DNA from: Bacteroidales bacterium UBA4116
Lineage (GTDB): Bacteria > Bacteroidota > Bacteroidia > Bacteroidales > Tannerellaceae
Assembly (NCBI GenBank): GCA_002381645.1
Contig: DFXE01000010.1
Location: 98,661-162,660, forward strand
Direction of reading: 5' to 3'
Length of the DNA stretch: 64,000 bases
Shown: positions 62,510-64,000 of the stretch, piece after piece
Numbering within the stretch: the first letter of the stretch is position 1
Layout of the letters: every line of letters starts with the position of its first letter
Made by a program: the position numbers and the translations under genes
Notes under the pieces: model-generated
The model's database searches: none
The model's input: only the letters and a program-made list of their open reading frames with translations
What the model was told of the DNA's origin: nothing

Positions 62510-63832
62510 CTATTGTATATGAAATTTATGATTTTCATTGAATATTTTCAACCGTTCTTCTAATAAGTTGTATTGGTGATCTTTTATAAAAGATGTACAT
62601 GCGCGAAGTCCTTCCTGATCACTACCCGTTGTTCCTAATGATATAGCGCTTATGCCATAAAATATTAATTTTTCCATCAATTCACTACCTGTCATCCCAG
62701 GATAAGATATTGTAAAATAAAATCCATCTGCGATAGGATCGTCTAAATCATGATCATAAACAATTTTGAATCCGTAATTTAAAAAGATTTTTTTTATTCT
62801 TTTAGCTCGTTTTTCATATTCTTTTACTTCCGAAATAAAATCGTATGTCCCATCTGAAGCTGCTTTAAACATAGCTGCTAAAGCATACTGCGCAGAATGA
62901 CTTGTGCCCGAAGACAATGCATATAGAACCCTGTGTATATAAACAGTTCCAAAAGTTCCCCCTCCATACCTTGTAGTAAGACCTGGATAAGAACGTTGAT
63001 ATAATGTATTAGAAATTGCTGTAATCCCGATCCGTTGTCCCGCATAACTAAATGCCTTAGAAGCCGAAATCTGTAAGATATAATTATTAGTGTAATGGGC
63101 AACTGTAGGCTGAAAAGGTGGTTCAAAAGGTTTGCTTAAATCTTTTCTAAAATCCATAGCAAAATATGCTAAATCTTCAATTACTATTACATCATATTTA
63201 TTAGCTAATTCCCCAATAATCCTCAACTCGTTTTCAGTAAGACAAAACCATGCAGGGTTATTTGGATTAGAATAGATCATAGCTGTTATATTTCCTTTAG
63301 AAAGGTACTCTTCCAGTTTATTACCTAATTGGTTCCCCCGAAATTTATATACGTCAAACGATTCGTAGTTATATCCCATAACGGTGATTTGTTGTTTTTG
63401 CACAGGAAACCCCGGGTCAATAAAAAGAATGGTATTCTTATGAGAATAGCATTGTCCGCATGTGAGGAAAGATGCATACGTACCTTGCATGGATCCGGTA
63501 ACCGGAACACAACATTCTGGATTGATATCTATATTTATAAATGCTTTAATGAATCGGGACGCTTCCGATTTAATTTCAGTAATACCATTTATATTGGGAT
63601 AAATCGATGCGACCCCATTTTTTAATGCTTCAATTTCAGCATCTATACCTGTTTTTGCAGGTTTAAGCCCCGGAACACCCATCTCCATATGGATAAATTC
63701 TGTATTTGTTTGCTCTTCTAACTGAGATGAAATAGCTACTACTTCACGAATTGTAGCTTTTCCAAAGTCTTTTAATCCATAACTTTTAATTACTTCCTTA
63801 GCTATTTTGTAGTCGACTGGGGTATTTTTCAT
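62510..63832 (-). CDS. PLP-dependent aminotransferase, class I/II
   Basis: A 440-residue fold-type I aminotransferase. The substrate loop MIYSNPNNPAWFCLT with the conserved Asn-Pro, the Asp/Tyr pair in VIEDLAYFAMDFR, and the PLP lysine in ISASKAFSYAGQRIG are clear, and the C-terminal Arg segment is EGLRACTSF. The specificity is not evident; it is related to aspartate- and aromatic-type enzymes. It lies downstream of nothing on its strand within the window, and 105 bp upstream of yqgE. Confidence 0.9.
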   Translation of the reverse strand: MKNTPVDYKIAKEVIKSYGLKDFGKATIREVVAISSQLEEQTNTEFIHMEMGVPGLKPAKTGIDAEIEALKNGVASIYPNINGITEIKSEASRFIKAFINIDINPECCVPVTGSMQGTYASFLTCGQCYSHKNTILFIDPGFPVQKQQITVMGYNYESFDVYKFRGNQLGNKLEEYLSKGNITAMIYSNPNNPAWFCLTENELRIIGELANKYDVIVIEDLAYFAMDFRKDLSKPFEPPFQPTVAHYTNNYILQISASKAFSYAGQRIGITAISNTLYQRSYPGLTTRYGGGTFGTVYIHRVLYALSSGTSHSAQYALAAMFKAASDGTYDFISEVKEYEKRAKRIKKIFLNYGFKIVYDHDLDDPIADGFYFTISYPGMTGSELMEKLIFYGISAISLGTTGSDQEGLRACTSFIKDHQYNLLEERLKIFNENHKFHIQ

Positions 63833-63904
63833 TGTTTATTTTCGTTTGTTATAAATACAAAAGTAGAAAAAATATCACTGAATGTTATTTTTTTTCTAAA
63901 AAGT

Positions 63905-63935
63905 ATTGTGTGTTCAAAAAATACCCCTATCTTTG
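63905..63935 (+). promoter_or_regulatory. promoter of the tRNA gene
   Basis: ATTG (63905-63908), a 19-bp spacer, then TATCTTTG (63928-63935), 39 bp before the tRNA 5' end. Confidence 0.6.
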
Positions 63936-63974
63936 CATCGCAATTCAGAGGAATGGTAGACAAAAAACAAAATT

Positions 63975-64000
63975 GGTGTGGTAGTTCAGTTGGTTAGAAT
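63975..64000 (+). tRNA. tRNA gene, 5' part only (possibly tRNA-Asp)
   Basis: GGTGTGGTAGTTCAGTTGGT from 63975, with TAGAAT to the window end, gives an acceptor arm GGTGTGG and a D-arm with the invariant TAGTTCAG-type and GG-TTAGA bases. The window ends within the D-arm/anticodon boundary, so the anticodon is missing. Bacteroidota tRNA-Asp genes often begin like this, but the identity is not proved here. Confidence 0.7.

Overview
The window looks like chromosome from a member of the Bacteroidales (phylum Bacteroidota). The evidence is AT-rich DNA, many TAnnTTTG-type -7 promoter boxes ahead of start codons, a FecI/FecR-SusC/SusD-GH92 polysaccharide utilisation locus, split acyl-CoA carboxylase subunits, and a bS16 protein with a long charged tail. 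Family and genus cannot be fixed from this sequence; a Dysgonomonadaceae- or Parabacteroides-like relative is plausible. There is no prophage, insertion sequence or CRISPR array. The left end cuts into an antiporter gene and the right end into a tRNA gene.

Layout. 1-8.6 kb: 5'-truncated cation:proton antiporter, rfbC-rfbB (dTDP-sugar synthesis), then the chaperones htpG and clpC. 8.6-16.2 kb: an inverted-repeat-bounded noncoding block, a TetR-family regulator, a 1416-residue 2-hydroxyacyl-CoA dehydratase activase-like protein behind a shared palindromic operator, and an ABC exporter. 16.4-21 kb: a uronate operon (uxaC, kdgK, eda, MFS transporter). 21-25.4 kb: cytoplasmic alpha-amylase, then three stress/redox-type genes. 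25.4-29.2 kb: a biotin-dependent acyl-CoA carboxylase operon. 29.7-39.4 kb: the FecIR-SusCD-GH92 alpha-mannoside locus. 39.5-40.3 kb: a decayed GIN-domain (DUF2807) gene.

40.4-46.3 kb: rfbA, fcl, gmd, an OmpA-family protein and a polyprenyl-phosphate sugar transferase, together an envelope-glycan set (dTDP-hexose and GDP-fucose). 46.4-51.4 kb: ruvX, def, a second carboxyltransferase with its biotin carrier, and a large TPR protein. 52.1-54.7 kb: a Tat-exported DUF362 protein and a membrane polyferredoxin that resembles a NapH-NapG fusion. 54.7-64 kb: tgt, lptG, a one-cysteine thioredoxin, superoxide dismutase, pyruvoyl-dependent arginine decarboxylase, thioesterase, nfo, rpsP, a cysteine-less thioredoxin-fold protein behind a structured leader, YqgE, an aminotransferase and the start of a tRNA gene.

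How it fits together. The window suggests an anaerobic to microaerotolerant glycan degrader: outer-membrane capture and trimming of mannosides, uronate breakdown to KDPG, intracellular starch or glycogen hydrolysis, and biotin-dependent carboxylation or decarboxylation of short acyl-CoAs, as in propionate-forming fermentation. The most unusual signals are the repeated palindromes around tetR and the activase gene, the 28-bp inverted repeats bounding noncoding DNA at 8780-9273, the NapH-NapG-like fusion with an internal twin-arginine motif, two thioredoxin-fold proteins without a full CxxC, and a queuine transferase without the three zinc cysteines.
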